From positions 1,225,152 through 1,289,151 of the forward strand of contig NZ_CP083985.1 of assembly GCF_020172665.1 (NCBI RefSeq): a stretch of DNA of 64,000 nt, written 5' to 3'. Both the position numbers and the translations under genes were made by a program. The notes beneath the pieces are model-generated. The model saw nothing but the letters and a program-made list of their open reading frames with translations. It was not told where the DNA came from and did no database searches. Shown one piece after another: positions 8,971 to 18,125 of this stretch (position 1 is the first letter of the stretch; every line of letters starts with the position of its first letter). This DNA is from [Mycobacterium] zoologicum (GTDB lineage: Bacteria > Actinomycetota > Actinomycetes > Mycobacteriales > Mycobacteriaceae).

Positions 8971-10263
8971 TTATCCGGCGGGGTCGCGTTCGGCGGCCCC
9001 GCGGACCAGGGTGTCGCGGGCCAGGAGCAGCCCCGCGCGGGTTCCCTGAGCCCGCACGATGTTCTCCGGAATCCACAGCAGGTCCATGACGCACCGCGAG
9101 AGCATCTCCATCGAGGGAGCCTCGATCCGGACGTCACCGGACCGCGTGCCTTCCGACAGCAGTGATTTGAGTTGCCGAAGGCGCATGGTGAAGGCCAGGC
9201 CGGGGTTGGGAGTGTCCGGTGGAGAGTGGCGCATCCAGGCCAACTGGATCTTCCACTCATCGGGGAACCGGTCCAAGGCGTTGATGTTGATCCAGCTCAG
9301 TGCGTCGAACTTCTCGACGGGGGTGGCGTCGGCGCGCAGGACGGCCGCGAATCCGCCACCGGCCTTGGCGCCGAACGACGCCATGATCGACGCCAGCAGT
9401 TCGTCCTTCGAGCCGATCAGCCGGTAGACGGTCCCGGTCCCCATCCCCGCTGCCGAGGCGATGTCGCGAATGGTGGTGACCTCGTAGCCTTTGCGCCCGA
9501 ACTCGGCGCGGGCCACCGCGCGGATGTGGGTGGCCTTGTCGTCGGCCCCCTCGTCGTCGGCCCACGTCTTGATGGCCTCTTCCGCCGCGGCGAACGCGGG
9601 GGAGCGGTCCAGCTCGTCATCGCCGGGTGGCTGACTGGCCAGCCCTTGCAACATGATTCGGCAGAGTACTTCGGCGGTCCGGTCGGCGGCTGACTTGTTC
9701 CGGATCACGTCGAGCCCCACGTGCATCATCGACTGGCACATCCGGTCGGCCAGCGTCGGCAGATCGAGATCGGGCCGGATGTAGCCGCTCCACCGGCCGG
9801 CTCGCAGGGCCTGCAGCATGGCTCGCTGGACGGTGGTCGGCGGTTCCTCGAGCAGTCCGACCAGTTCCGGGTTCGCACTGGGCGCCTCGTAGAAGGACAT
9901 CTGCAGCGCGGCCCGGTGTGCGACCGCGCACCGGGCGATCGCCGTGCCGAGCCTGACGATGACCTGGCCGGCCGGTTCGGAGCCGGGTGTGTCGAGCATG
10001 TCGTTGGCGGCCTCGCCGATGCGTTCCAGGTCGGCGTGATACCGGCGGACCAGTTCGACCAGGATCGCTTCCTTGGACTCGAAATGGTGGTACAGACTGC
10101 CCGGCAGGATGCCGGCGGCATCGGCGATCTCCTGCAGGGAGGTTCGCAATCCCGAGGAGGCGATCAGTGTCGCGGCGGTCTGGAGGATCTCGGTGCGGCG
10201 GGTGCCGTCGTCGTAGGAACCTCCGATGGAGGTTGCCGCCCCGGAACGCATTTGGCGCCCCAC
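8971..10263 (-). CDS. tandem TetR-family regulator with two complete TetR units
   Basis: A 430-residue protein made of two TetR proteins in one chain. The first HTH is near residues 22-70 (SLQEIADAAGILPGSLYHHF then ESKEAIL). The second is near residues 245-295 (TIRDIASAAGMGTGTVYRLI then GSKDELL). Each HTH is followed by its own ligand-binding region. TetR proteins are normally about 200 residues and act as dimers, so one chain may act as a covalent dimer. The GTG at 10263 gives the longest frame; ATG 10251 is an alternative. Operator copy 3 lies about 50 bp upstream, suggesting autoregulation, and makes this the best candidate regulator of the locus. Confidence 0.85.
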   Translation of the reverse strand: MGRQMRSGAATSIGGSYDDGTRRTEILQTAATLIASSGLRTSLQEIADAAGILPGSLYHHFESKEAILVELVRRYHADLERIGEAANDMLDTPGSEPAGQVIVRLGTAIARCAVAHRAALQMSFYEAPSANPELVGLLEEPPTTVQRAMLQALRAGRWSGYIRPDLDLPTLADRMCQSMMHVGLDVIRNKSAADRTAEVLCRIMLQGLASQPPGDDELDRSPAFAAAEEAIKTWADDEGADDKATHIRAVARAEFGRKGYEVTTIRDIASAAGMGTGTVYRLIGSKDELLASIMASFGAKAGGGFAAVLRADATPVEKFDALSWININALDRFPDEWKIQLAWMRHSPPDTPNPGLAFTMRLRQLKSLLSEGTRSGDVRIEAPSMEMLSRCVMDLLWIPENIVRAQGTRAGLLLARDTLVRGAAERDPAG

Positions 10264-10312
10264 ATCACCTCCACTGCGCCCGTGATCGGCCGGTATCGGC
10301 GCGAGTGCCGAT

Positions 10313-10328
10313 ACCCAATATTTGGTTG
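10313..10328. promoter_or_regulatory. operator copy 3 (ACCCAATATTTGGTTG)
   Basis: On the minus strand this reads CAACCAAATATTGGGT, the most symmetrical copy of the repeated operator. It sits directly before the tandem TetR gene. Confidence 0.65.
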
Positions 10329-10379
10329 AACGCTACCAGAACCTGGCTTCGTGACCGGGCAGTCGGGGCCGGGGGCGGA

Positions 10380-11666
10380 TCAGGCTCCGGTGGGCAGTTT
10401 GGCCGCGAGATCCAAGACGGTGACGGTGTCGGTGCCGGTCTTCTTCAGCCGCTCCGAGGAGCGGTAGCCGAGGTCTACGTCGCCGGCCTGCGCGCGCAGC
10501 GCCCCGACCGTGACCTGTTCCCTGGGCAGTTTGGCGAACATGTCAAAGGAGAACAGTCGCAGCGCGTTCTGGTGGGTGATCTTGTCGATCTCGTCGTCGG
10601 GCACCCCGGCCAGGTATCCCGCGATCGACTCGGGCGCCAGCGGCCACGTCGAATCCGAGTGCGGATAGTCGCACTCCCAGGTGATCATGTCGATGTTGAG
10701 CTTGTCCCGGTTCTCGATGCCGAAGCCGTCGTCGATGAAGCAGGTGACGATCCGCTCCAGGAACACCTCGCTGGGGAGCCTGCCGCCGAAGTCCTGATGG
10801 GTCCAGGCGCGGTGCATCTTGTAGACCCGGTCCACCCGCTCCAGGAAGTAGGGAATCCAGCCGATCCCGCCCTCGGACAGCGCGAAGGTCAGGTCGGGGA
10901 ACCTGCGCAACGTCGGCGACCAGACCAGGTCGGCGGCCGCATTGACGATGCTCATCGGCTGCAGGGTGATCATCGTGTCGACCGGGGCATCGATGGAGGT
11001 GATCACCACCGACGACGACGAGCCGATGTGCAGACAGACGACGGTGTTCTCGTCACTGCAGGCCTGCCAGAACGGATCCCAATGCGGGTCGTGCAGTGAC
11101 GGGTACTCCAGCTTGGTGGGGTTCTCGGAGAAGGTGACGGCGTGGCAGCCCTTCTTGGCCACCCGTCGCACCTCGTCGGCCATCAGATTCGGGTCCCAGA
11201 TCGGCGGGAGTGCCAGCGGGATCATCCGGCCGGGGTAGCCGCCGCACCACTCGTCGATATGCCAGTCGTTATATGCCCGCAGCACTGCGAGGGCCAGGTC
11301 CTTGTCCTTGGCGCGCGCGAAGTACTGACCGCAGAACTGCGGGTACGACGGGAAGTTCATCGCTGCGGCAACGCCGTTGGCGTTCATGTCGCGGATCCGC
11401 TCGTCGATGTTGTAGCAGCCTTCGCGGATCTCGTTGAGCTTGGTCGGCTCGGCGCCGTACTCGTCGGGCGGGCGTCCGGCGACCGCGTTGAGGCCGACGT
11501 TGGTCGCTTCCTGCCCCTCGAACACCCAGGCGTCGGTGCCGTCGGCCCGCTGGATCAACTTGGGCACATCGTCTTTGTACTTCGCCGCGATGTGGCCGTC
11601 GAACATGTCGGGCGGCTCGACGAGGTGATCGTCGACGGAGACGAGGACGAAGTCGTCCATTTTCAT
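10380..11666 (-). CDS. amidohydrolase family protein
   Basis: A 428-residue member of the amidohydrolase-2 (ACMSD-like) group, metal-dependent TIM-barrel enzymes that hydrolyse or decarboxylate carboxylic substrates. The N-terminus has VSVDDHLVEPPDMF, where Asp-x-His replaces the usual His-x-His. Later motifs are VVCLHIGSS near residue 220 and ITWECDYPHSDSTWP near residue 330, with the Asp-Tyr-Pro-His active-site block. It has its own promoter with operator copy 4 overlapping the -35 region. It may cleave a ring-opened or beta-keto product in the locus, but no substrate is known. Confidence 0.82.
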   Translation of the reverse strand: MKMDDFVLVSVDDHLVEPPDMFDGHIAAKYKDDVPKLIQRADGTDAWVFEGQEATNVGLNAVAGRPPDEYGAEPTKLNEIREGCYNIDERIRDMNANGVAAAMNFPSYPQFCGQYFARAKDKDLALAVLRAYNDWHIDEWCGGYPGRMIPLALPPIWDPNLMADEVRRVAKKGCHAVTFSENPTKLEYPSLHDPHWDPFWQACSDENTVVCLHIGSSSSVVITSIDAPVDTMITLQPMSIVNAAADLVWSPTLRRFPDLTFALSEGGIGWIPYFLERVDRVYKMHRAWTHQDFGGRLPSEVFLERIVTCFIDDGFGIENRDKLNIDMITWECDYPHSDSTWPLAPESIAGYLAGVPDDEIDKITHQNALRLFSFDMFAKLPREQVTVGALRAQAGDVDLGYRSSERLKKTGTDTVTVLDLAAKLPTGA

Positions 11667-11709
11667 TCCGGGCTCCTTGTGCTTGAGCGCATTCGGCGTA
11701 ACGTCCCCG

Positions 11710-11739
11710 ACTCTACGTGCGGAACAGATATTTGGTCAA
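11710..11739 (-). promoter_or_regulatory. promoter with embedded operator copy 4
   Basis: On the minus strand a -35 TTGACC (complement of 11734-11739) and a -10 TAGAGT (complement of 11710-11715) are 18 bp apart. The operator GAACAGATATTTGGTC occupies 11722-11737, filling the spacer and part of the -35. The same arrangement recurs at 25342-25370. Confidence 0.65.
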
Positions 11740-12479
11740 CCTTCGGTGATCGAAAGATACCGGGGCACGATCTGATCGTGGATCGCCGACCACGGGACGG
11801 TCACGATCTTGACTCCGGGCCCGAATTGGCCCGGCGGAAAGTGAAACTCGATGCCCTGATCGGTGGGGATCCAGTGCTTGAAGTTGACATCGACGGGAGC
11901 GAACTGGCCGGCGCGCCGCCAGTCGCGCAGTTGTGTCGGCGAAACCACCTTGGACACCTGCACCTCGACCTGTTCGCCGAGCCGGATCAGCCCGGCGGTC
12001 TTGTCGCCGAACAGGTTGTCCCACGTGATGATGTCGCCGCTTCCGGCATCGCAGACCACGCTGCCCACGCTTTGCATCGGCATGTGCGGTTCGGCGGTGT
12101 TATATGAGCCGACGAATACCTCGGACACCGTCGTGGCGCGGATACTCACGGTCCCGGCCGCGTCGAACGTCCAGGGCCGTCTCGTCGAGCCGTCCCACAC
12201 CGCTTGGGTGACTTCGCGGTTCGCTTCGGCATCGATGTGATCGTTGATGATCCCGGCCGTCGCATCGTCGGTGCCCAGGCGCTGATAGTGCACCGCCCAC
12301 GTTCCCAGTCCGTCCGGACTCGATCCGGAGATCACCGCTGCGGTGGGATCGGCTCGCGTCACACCGGCCAGCACGGTGCCGCTGAGCGCGAGCAGCACCA
12401 GAATCGCCGCGCTTCTAACCGCGGCGGCCGGTATTTCAGCTCGGCTCGACCGGCCGGACATCCGTTCCCTGGTAGCCAC
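11736..12479 (-). CDS. secreted DUF3298/RsiV-like protein at the end of the mce operon
   Basis: A 247-residue protein with a basic N-terminus, a hydrophobic stretch near residues 21-40 (SAAILVLLALSGTVLAGVTR) and then ADPTAAV, a probable signal peptide or anchor. The C-terminal part, FHFPPGQFGPGVKIVTVPWS, resembles the end of DUF3298 domains such as RsiV. It lies 5 bp after mceF in the same direction, so it is probably the last gene of the mce operon and may act with the importer in the envelope. The stop codon overlaps operator copy 4 of the next unit. The function is unknown. Confidence 0.65.
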   Translation of the reverse strand: MATRERMSGRSSRAEIPAAAVRSAAILVLLALSGTVLAGVTRADPTAAVISGSSPDGLGTWAVHYQRLGTDDATAGIINDHIDAEANREVTQAVWDGSTRRPWTFDAAGTVSIRATTVSEVFVGSYNTAEPHMPMQSVGSVVCDAGSGDIITWDNLFGDKTAGLIRLGEQVEVQVSKVVSPTQLRDWRRAGQFAPVDVNFKHWIPTDQGIEFHFPPGQFGPGVKIVTVPWSAIHDQIVPRYLSITEG

Positions 12480-12484
12480 TTTCG

Positions 12485-13771
12485 TCAGCCCGGAGGGTCC
12501 GGTGGGAGTGGTGTGTTCATCGGGACCCCGCCGAACGGCGTGAGCAGGGTGTGCGGGCCGGGTGGAACCGGGTCGGTCTGCGCTACCGGGTCGTAGCCCG
12601 GCGGCGGGCCCGCCGTGTCGTCCCCGGGCGGGCGCGGTGCGTTACGGGCGCCACGGACCAGCACCGCGGGATCGGTGTTCTGGCAGTAGGTGTGCAGATA
12701 CGGTTCGGGGTAGTTCGGGATGGTCGGTGGCAGCGCCGGCAGCCCGTAGTCGCAGCTGTAGCGGGGCCACAGATCCGCGAGGACCCAGACCGCGCCGTCG
12801 CGCACCACACCGCTCAGCGCCTCGACCGCCGAGCCGCCGCGAGAGGAGTTGACGATCTCGTTGAGGGCGGGCAGCCGGGCGTTCGACATCTGTGCGGTCG
12901 AGGCCAGGTTGCCCAACAGCTTGACCATCGTTTCGGAGTTGTCGTCGATGATCTTGTCCAGCACCGTCAATGGACGGCTGCCGCTGTCGACCAGGGTGCG
13001 AAATCCGCCGTCCATGGACCGGGCGCCGGCCATGATGGAGTTCAGGTTCTGCGAGGATTGCGTCAGCCCCGCGCTGCTGTCGACCAGGGTGGTCAGCACG
13101 GTGCGGCTGGTCCGCAGCACGCTCACCGTCTGGGGCAGTACCGAGTCCAGCGTCGAGAGGAGGAACGCCCCGCCGTCGAGCAGCGCCGCGAGCTTGGCCG
13201 GCCCCTGGCCGGACACCCGAAGCTCGGTGGTGATGGCGGCCAGCTGCTGCGGATCCGCCTGGGCCAGCAGCCCGTTGGCGTCGGCCAGCAGCTGCGCCAG
13301 CGATACCGGAATGGCGGTGTGGTCTTCGTCGATCACGGCGCCGTCGGTCAGGCCCGGTCCGCCGGGCTGCTCGGGCCGGAAGTCCAGGTACTGTTCGCCC
13401 GCCGCCGACAGCGCCGAGACCCGCACAGAACTGTTGCGCGGCACCCGGTTTCGGCTGTCGATCGCGACGGTGGCGATCACGCCGGTGTCGCCGAGTTCCA
13501 CCGCATCGACTTTGCCGATCCGCACGCCGCGCAGCGTGACGTCCTGACCGGGCAGTAGCCCCCCTGATTCATGCAGGCGCACCTGTACGGAGATGGTGGA
13601 CCGGAATGGGCTGATGCCCAGCGTTCCACCGACGATGTAGACCAGTACGGCGATCAGCGTCACGACGATACCGGTCGCCGACGTCGCCACCCGGTGGCGA
13701 TGGAGCGCTCTGACGGAGTCGACCAGCATCCGGGTCGGCGTCTCCAGCAGTTGTACGGAGCTGTTCATCAT
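12485..13771 (-). CDS. Mce family protein, MceF position
   Basis: A 428-residue envelope protein, sixth of the six Mce subunits that form the substrate-carrying tube between the cell membrane and the outer layers. A membrane helix at about residues 32-55 (GIVVTLIAVLVYIVGGTLGI) is followed by the MCE domain (about 60-140; LLPGQDVTLRGVRIGKVDAV) and a long helical region, then a Pro-rich tail. ATG 13771 overlaps the mceE stop by 4 bp; ATG 13768 is an equal alternative. The longer upstream frame overlaps mceE and was not used. Confidence 0.88.
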   Translation of the reverse strand: MMNSSVQLLETPTRMLVDSVRALHRHRVATSATGIVVTLIAVLVYIVGGTLGISPFRSTISVQVRLHESGGLLPGQDVTLRGVRIGKVDAVELGDTGVIATVAIDSRNRVPRNSSVRVSALSAAGEQYLDFRPEQPGGPGLTDGAVIDEDHTAIPVSLAQLLADANGLLAQADPQQLAAITTELRVSGQGPAKLAALLDGGAFLLSTLDSVLPQTVSVLRTSRTVLTTLVDSSAGLTQSSQNLNSIMAGARSMDGGFRTLVDSGSRPLTVLDKIIDDNSETMVKLLGNLASTAQMSNARLPALNEIVNSSRGGSAVEALSGVVRDGAVWVLADLWPRYSCDYGLPALPPTIPNYPEPYLHTYCQNTDPAVLVRGARNAPRPPGDDTAGPPPGYDPVAQTDPVPPGPHTLLTPFGGVPMNTPLPPDPPG

Positions 13772-14865
13772 CGGGGCTGGTGCTCGGGGCCGTATATCCG
13801 GCCCAACAGCACGTTCCACTCGTAGCGGAGGCTGCCGATCATGGCATGCCAGTCGGTACCGTCAGGACCGTGTGTTCCGGGGTCGCCGGGATAGTTCTTG
13901 TCGGGTAGTGCGCCGATCGCCAATTGTGTGACCGTCCCGACGGCGTGAATGTCGGGGCCGCTGGTGATGTGGGTGATGCCGGTGATCATCCGATTCCAGA
14001 TGTTCAGATTGAGCTCGGGGTCGGTGGAGATCTGGTTGAAGACGTCCGAGAGCCGGTTGAGATCGCTGATGGTGCTGCGCGTGTCGGTGCCCTGCATGGA
14101 GGGAAAGCGGTTGAGCTGCGTCGTGATCCGGCCGGCGCCGGCGGCCAGGTCGGCGAGATCGGTGGTGCTGTCGGCGAGTGTCCCGGTAGCCGGTGTGGCG
14201 GCTGCCAGCACCGTGTCGAGGGTGTCCCGGCGGGCTGACAGGGTGGCGGCCAGGTCGGAGGTGTTGCGCAGTGCGGTGTCGATCTGCGTGGAGCGGTCGG
14301 TAAGCCGCGACAGCAGCGCGTTGGAGTTGTGCAGCAGCGCGGCGACTTTCGTCCCGCGCCCACCGACCGCGTCGCCGGCTCCGTTGACTGTCGAGACCAG
14401 GCGGCGGATCGCGCCGCCGTTGACCAGAAGTGCGGCCGAGCCCAGTACGTCTTCGATGGTCGCGGCCGAAGTCGTGTGATCCAGCGCGATGGTGTCGCCG
14501 TCGCGCAGCCGCGCAGCGTCGGCAGTGCCATCCGGCCCGCGGCGCACCGCGACGAAGATGTCGCCGAGCGGGGTGGCCGAGCGCAGCTCGGCGACCGTGT
14601 CGGTATACAGCGGTGCGCCGGCACTGATCTTCATCGTCACGTGGGCGGCGAACGCCTCGGCGCGAATGGCTGCGACTTCACCGATATCGGCGCCGTTGAG
14701 CTTCACCTTCGCCTTCAGGGGCAGGTTCAGCGCATTGGCGAACACCGCGGTGAGGGTGATGTCTCCGTCGACCCGTCCCGGTGCCGGCAGTGGAATGGCG
14801 GCCAGCCCGCCCGCACAACCGGAGAGCATCATCGCCGTTGCGGCCGCGATCACGGTCCTCATCAT
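13768..14865 (-). CDS. Mce family lipoprotein, MceE position
   Basis: A 365-residue Mce subunit with an N-terminal lipobox (MMLSGC, acylated Cys17), the mark of MceE/LprN-type proteins, which are anchored by lipid rather than a helix. The MCE domain follows at about 35-115 (LPLKAKVKLNGADIGEVAAI), then a coiled region with repeated Thr/Asp/Leu patterns. The tail ends RIYGPEHQPR. It overlaps both neighbours by 4 bp (ATGA), indicating tight translational coupling. Confidence 0.9.
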   Translation of the reverse strand: MMRTVIAAATAMMLSGCAGGLAAIPLPAPGRVDGDITLTAVFANALNLPLKAKVKLNGADIGEVAAIRAEAFAAHVTMKISAGAPLYTDTVAELRSATPLGDIFVAVRRGPDGTADAARLRDGDTIALDHTTSAATIEDVLGSAALLVNGGAIRRLVSTVNGAGDAVGGRGTKVAALLHNSNALLSRLTDRSTQIDTALRNTSDLAATLSARRDTLDTVLAAATPATGTLADSTTDLADLAAGAGRITTQLNRFPSMQGTDTRSTISDLNRLSDVFNQISTDPELNLNIWNRMITGITHITSGPDIHAVGTVTQLAIGALPDKNYPGDPGTHGPDGTDWHAMIGSLRYEWNVLLGRIYGPEHQPR

Positions 14866-15998
14866 TTGTCGGCTCCCGCCATGCGTTCGAGTAGTCCCGT
14901 CATTCCTTCCACGAAGAAGGTGGTGCCGAATTCGGGCGCGTTGTCGGCGACCGTCCCGGTGGCACAGCCCAGATCCTTGATGCCCGCGAGATTGCAGACC
15001 TCCTTGGCCATCTGGCCGTTGAGCATGAGTTTGTCGAGCGTGGGGTGGATCCGCAATGTGTGGCCGCTGGGATCGACCGCGTTGTAGATGTTGTTGCCCA
15101 CCAGCGGTAGTACGTCGAGGATCTCTTCGAGCTGGCGTCGGTTGTCGACGAGTACATCGGTGAGTTTGCCGAAGTCCCCGACGGTCCCTTTGAGAGTCGC
15201 CCGGTTGCGCTCCAGCAGTGCCGCCGCCTGGTCGAGGATCTGGTTGGCCTTCGCCCCGGTGCGGCCTGCGCCGAGGTTCTCGGCCGCGACGAGGTCGCTG
15301 AGCGCGCGGACGTTGGACCCGAATTCCCTGATCGCGGTGTCGTTGTCGGCGGCCGCTTGGGCCAGGTCCGCCAGGCTGGTGGAGATCGACGCGACGGTTT
15401 TCCCGGTGGCGGCGCCGTTGTCGGCTCCCAGGCGCAGCGCCTGGGAGAGTTGATCGAGGGCGGCTTTGATGTCGGGTCCACTGCCGGAGGAGATCTTGGC
15501 TCCGATCCCGATCAGGTTGGCCAGCGCCCCGTGGCCCTGGCCGTCTCCTTCGAGAGCGCGAGACAGCTTGTCGGCCATGGCCAAGGTGCGGTCGAACTCT
15601 ACCGGGGTCCTGGTGCGGGGCAGAGTCAGGACGTCGCCGTCGCGCAGTTTGGGGCCGCCGGTGTAGGGCGGAGTCAGTTCGACGTGCCGATCGGTCAGGA
15701 TGGACGTGGCGACGGTGACCGCTGAAACGTCGGCGGGCATGTCGATGGGCTTGTCGATGACGAGCTTGACTTCGACGTAGTCGTCCTTGGGAGTGATCTC
15801 GGTGACCTTGCCGATCGGCATGCCCAGTACCGACACCGCATTGCCCTCGTAGAGCCCGACGGCCTCTTCGAACTGTGCCGTAACGGTCAGTGCGTGGTGC
15901 CTCTCGCCGGATATGACCTTCCAGAACAGGATTCCGGCGAGCGCCGCAACGGCCAGCCCGATCGCCATCGACTTGTTGCGAATCAGGTGGCGGCTCAT
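14862..15998 (-). CDS. Mce family protein, MceD position
   Basis: A 378-residue Mce subunit. From ATG 15998 it starts MSRHLIRNKSMAIGLAVAAL, giving one membrane helix at about residues 8-30. The MCE domain spans about 35-115 (VGLYEGNAVSVLGMPIGKV) and is followed by a long helical domain. The open frame extends 41 codons upstream into mceC, but the 4-bp overlap with the mceC stop and the family start favour 15998. It is part of the single mce transcript. Confidence 0.88.
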   Translation of the reverse strand: MSRHLIRNKSMAIGLAVAALAGILFWKVISGERHHALTVTAQFEEAVGLYEGNAVSVLGMPIGKVTEITPKDDYVEVKLVIDKPIDMPADVSAVTVATSILTDRHVELTPPYTGGPKLRDGDVLTLPRTRTPVEFDRTLAMADKLSRALEGDGQGHGALANLIGIGAKISSGSGPDIKAALDQLSQALRLGADNGAATGKTVASISTSLADLAQAAADNDTAIREFGSNVRALSDLVAAENLGAGRTGAKANQILDQAAALLERNRATLKGTVGDFGKLTDVLVDNRRQLEEILDVLPLVGNNIYNAVDPSGHTLRIHPTLDKLMLNGQMAKEVCNLAGIKDLGCATGTVADNAPEFGTTFFVEGMTGLLERMAGADK

Positions 15999-17077
15999 CG
16001 GGGCAGCCTCGCCGGGTCCGGTGGCGGCCAACCCGGAAACGGATCGCCGGAGGGTTGACAGTCGGTGAAGTACTGCGCCAGTCCGAATTGCTTCCCGCGC
16101 TCGCTGAGTGCGCACATCCACGAGTCCATCAGCACTCCCGACGGCAGGTTGATGTCCAGGGCGGTACCGCTGCCGCTGGCATTGGCCAGATTGCGGAAGG
16201 CTACCGGCATCACCTGCAGTGTGTTGCGGATCAGCTCGTCGTGCGTCGCAGCCATCTGTGCGAATTGCCCCATGTTGACCAGAAGTTCGTTGAGCGACGG
16301 CTCGTCCTCGAAGAGGATCTTCAAGGTGTCGACCAGTGCCGCGGTGCCGGTGAGCAACCGGTGTACCGCGGCTTGCCGGGCATTGATCGTCTGCAGCAGA
16401 TCGCGGCCCTGTATCACCAGCGCGCCGAGGTCGGCCTTCTGGTCTCGGATCACCCCGGTGACGGTGTCGACGTTCTTCAGCAGTGACCCGAGCTGATCTC
16501 GACGCGAGGCCACCACGGCCGCCAGGGTTTTCACGTTCGCCAACGCCTCCGGCAGTGCCTCGGGCATACCGGCGAGGCCGTTGCCCATCTCGGCCATCGA
16601 TGCGGCGATGCGGTCGGCGTCGACCTGTTCGAAGGTGGTGGTCGCGTCGGCCAGCGTGGCCTGGAGATTGTAGGGGACCGCCGTGTTGGCCAATGTGATG
16701 GTGCGGGAGGGGAGTTCACCCTCGCCGGCGGGGGTCAGCTCGAGGTAACGGCGGCCCAGCAGGGTGGTCAGCTTGATGGCTGCGCGTGACGCACCGCCCA
16801 CCGGCACCCCTTTGCGGACGGTGAATTTCACCGTCACGTGGTCGCCGGTGAGGGCGACGTCGCGTACCGTGCCGACTTCGATTCCGGCGACGGTGACCTG
16901 ATCTCCGGGACTGATCTGGGCGGCTTGGGCGAACTCGGCGGAGTAGCCGCGATGCCCCAGCGACAACTTGCCGATACCGACGAGTGCGGTGATGAACAGG
17001 GCCAGCACCGCCACCGTGACGGTTCCCAGCCGGATCGTGTTGTATTCCTCGATCGGGCGTCTGGGTCGTTGTGACAT
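15995..17077 (-). CDS. Mce family protein, MceC position
   Basis: A 360-residue Mce subunit. It begins MSQRPRRPIEEYNTIRLGTV, with a helix at about residues 20-40, then the MCE domain (ISPGDQVTVAGIEVGTVRDV, about 55-130). The helical region follows, and the C-terminus is Pro-rich (PFPGWPPPDPARLPR). ATG 17077 has an AGGGAA ribosome site and lies 7 bp after the mceB stop; the upstream extension of the frame was rejected. Confidence 0.88.
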   Translation of the reverse strand: MSQRPRRPIEEYNTIRLGTVTVAVLALFITALVGIGKLSLGHRGYSAEFAQAAQISPGDQVTVAGIEVGTVRDVALTGDHVTVKFTVRKGVPVGGASRAAIKLTTLLGRRYLELTPAGEGELPSRTITLANTAVPYNLQATLADATTTFEQVDADRIAASMAEMGNGLAGMPEALPEALANVKTLAAVVASRRDQLGSLLKNVDTVTGVIRDQKADLGALVIQGRDLLQTINARQAAVHRLLTGTAALVDTLKILFEDEPSLNELLVNMGQFAQMAATHDELIRNTLQVMPVAFRNLANASGSGTALDINLPSGVLMDSWMCALSERGKQFGLAQYFTDCQPSGDPFPGWPPPDPARLPR

Positions 17078-17084
17078 CGTTTCC

Positions 17085-18125
17085 CTACCTGCAGATCGGT
17101 GAGTGTTCGACGACATTGCCCGGTGATGCGAGTTTGACGGTGCCGGGGATCACCCGGCCCAGGAACGCGAACACCGTGACGTTGATGTCGCAGATGTAGC
17201 CGTCGATGTAGCTGCCGCTCTGGGTCGCCCGGGCCAGGCCCTTGAGCACCAGCACCAGGTTCCCGCCGTAGTGGGCGAATCGTTGCCGTCCCTCTCCGGT
17301 GAGGTGACCGACGAATCCTGGTTCGCGCCGGAGGAATTCGTCAAGCTGGGGATAGACGGCATCCAATAGGACTGACAGCCGATCCGCCGCCTGGGTGATC
17401 GACCCCGCTGATGTCACCAACTCGTCACGCCGCCCGGCCAGGATCGACAGTGCGGTGCGGGAGTGTTCGATCACCGATTTCAGGTCGCGGTCCTGCCGCG
17501 CCAGCACGGCGGTGACCTCGTCCAGGTTGGCGATCACGTCACCGAGGACCTGATCGGGTCCGGCCAGGGATTCGGCGAGCGCCGAGGTCTGGCTGACCAG
17601 TGTCACCACCGACGCGGAGTCGCCCTGCAATGCGGCGATGATTCCCCCGGTGAGGTTGTCCACCTGTCGCGGGCTCAGCAGGGTGAACAGCGGTTCGAAT
17701 CCGTTGAGCAGACCGGAGATGTCGAACGAGGGATTGGTGCGCTCGACCGGGATGTCACCGTGATCCGGCAACCGGTTGTGGGATTCGGCGGTTCCGGGGG
17801 ACAGTCCGAGGTAACGCTGGCCGATGATGTTCTGGTAGGTGACCGATGCGGTGGTGTCGTCGTAGAGGGCGTAGGACTTGGGCACCCGGAACGTGACTCG
17901 CGCCAGGGTCCCGTCCAGTTCGACCGTGTCGACGCGTCCCACCCGAACACCGGCGGTGCGTACGTCGTCGCCGCTGTGCAGACCGGAGACGTCGGTGAAC
18001 ACGGCGGTGTAGGTGGCTGTCGGACCGCCGACTTCGCGGCGAAGGGTGACGAAGACCAGCCATGTCCCCGTGGTGGCGACCACCAGGAACAGGCTCAGTC
18101 CGGCCAACGCTTTGCGGTATCTCAC
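17085..18125 (-). CDS. Mce family protein, MceB position
   Basis: A 346-residue Mce subunit. The GTG start at 18125 overlaps the mceA stop by 4 bp (GTGA) and gives VRYRKALAGLSLFLVVATTG, with an N-terminal helix at about 6-28. The MCE domain follows (LHSGDDVRTAGVRVGRVDTV, about 45-125), then a helical region and a short tail ending EHSPICR. The open frame continues about 158 codons further upstream, but that part is mceA sequence in another frame. Confidence 0.88.
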   Translation of the reverse strand: MRYRKALAGLSLFLVVATTGTWLVFVTLRREVGGPTATYTAVFTDVSGLHSGDDVRTAGVRVGRVDTVELDGTLARVTFRVPKSYALYDDTTASVTYQNIIGQRYLGLSPGTAESHNRLPDHGDIPVERTNPSFDISGLLNGFEPLFTLLSPRQVDNLTGGIIAALQGDSASVVTLVSQTSALAESLAGPDQVLGDVIANLDEVTAVLARQDRDLKSVIEHSRTALSILAGRRDELVTSAGSITQAADRLSVLLDAVYPQLDEFLRREPGFVGHLTGEGRQRFAHYGGNLVLVLKGLARATQSGSYIDGYICDINVTVFAFLGRVIPGTVKLASPGNVVEHSPICR

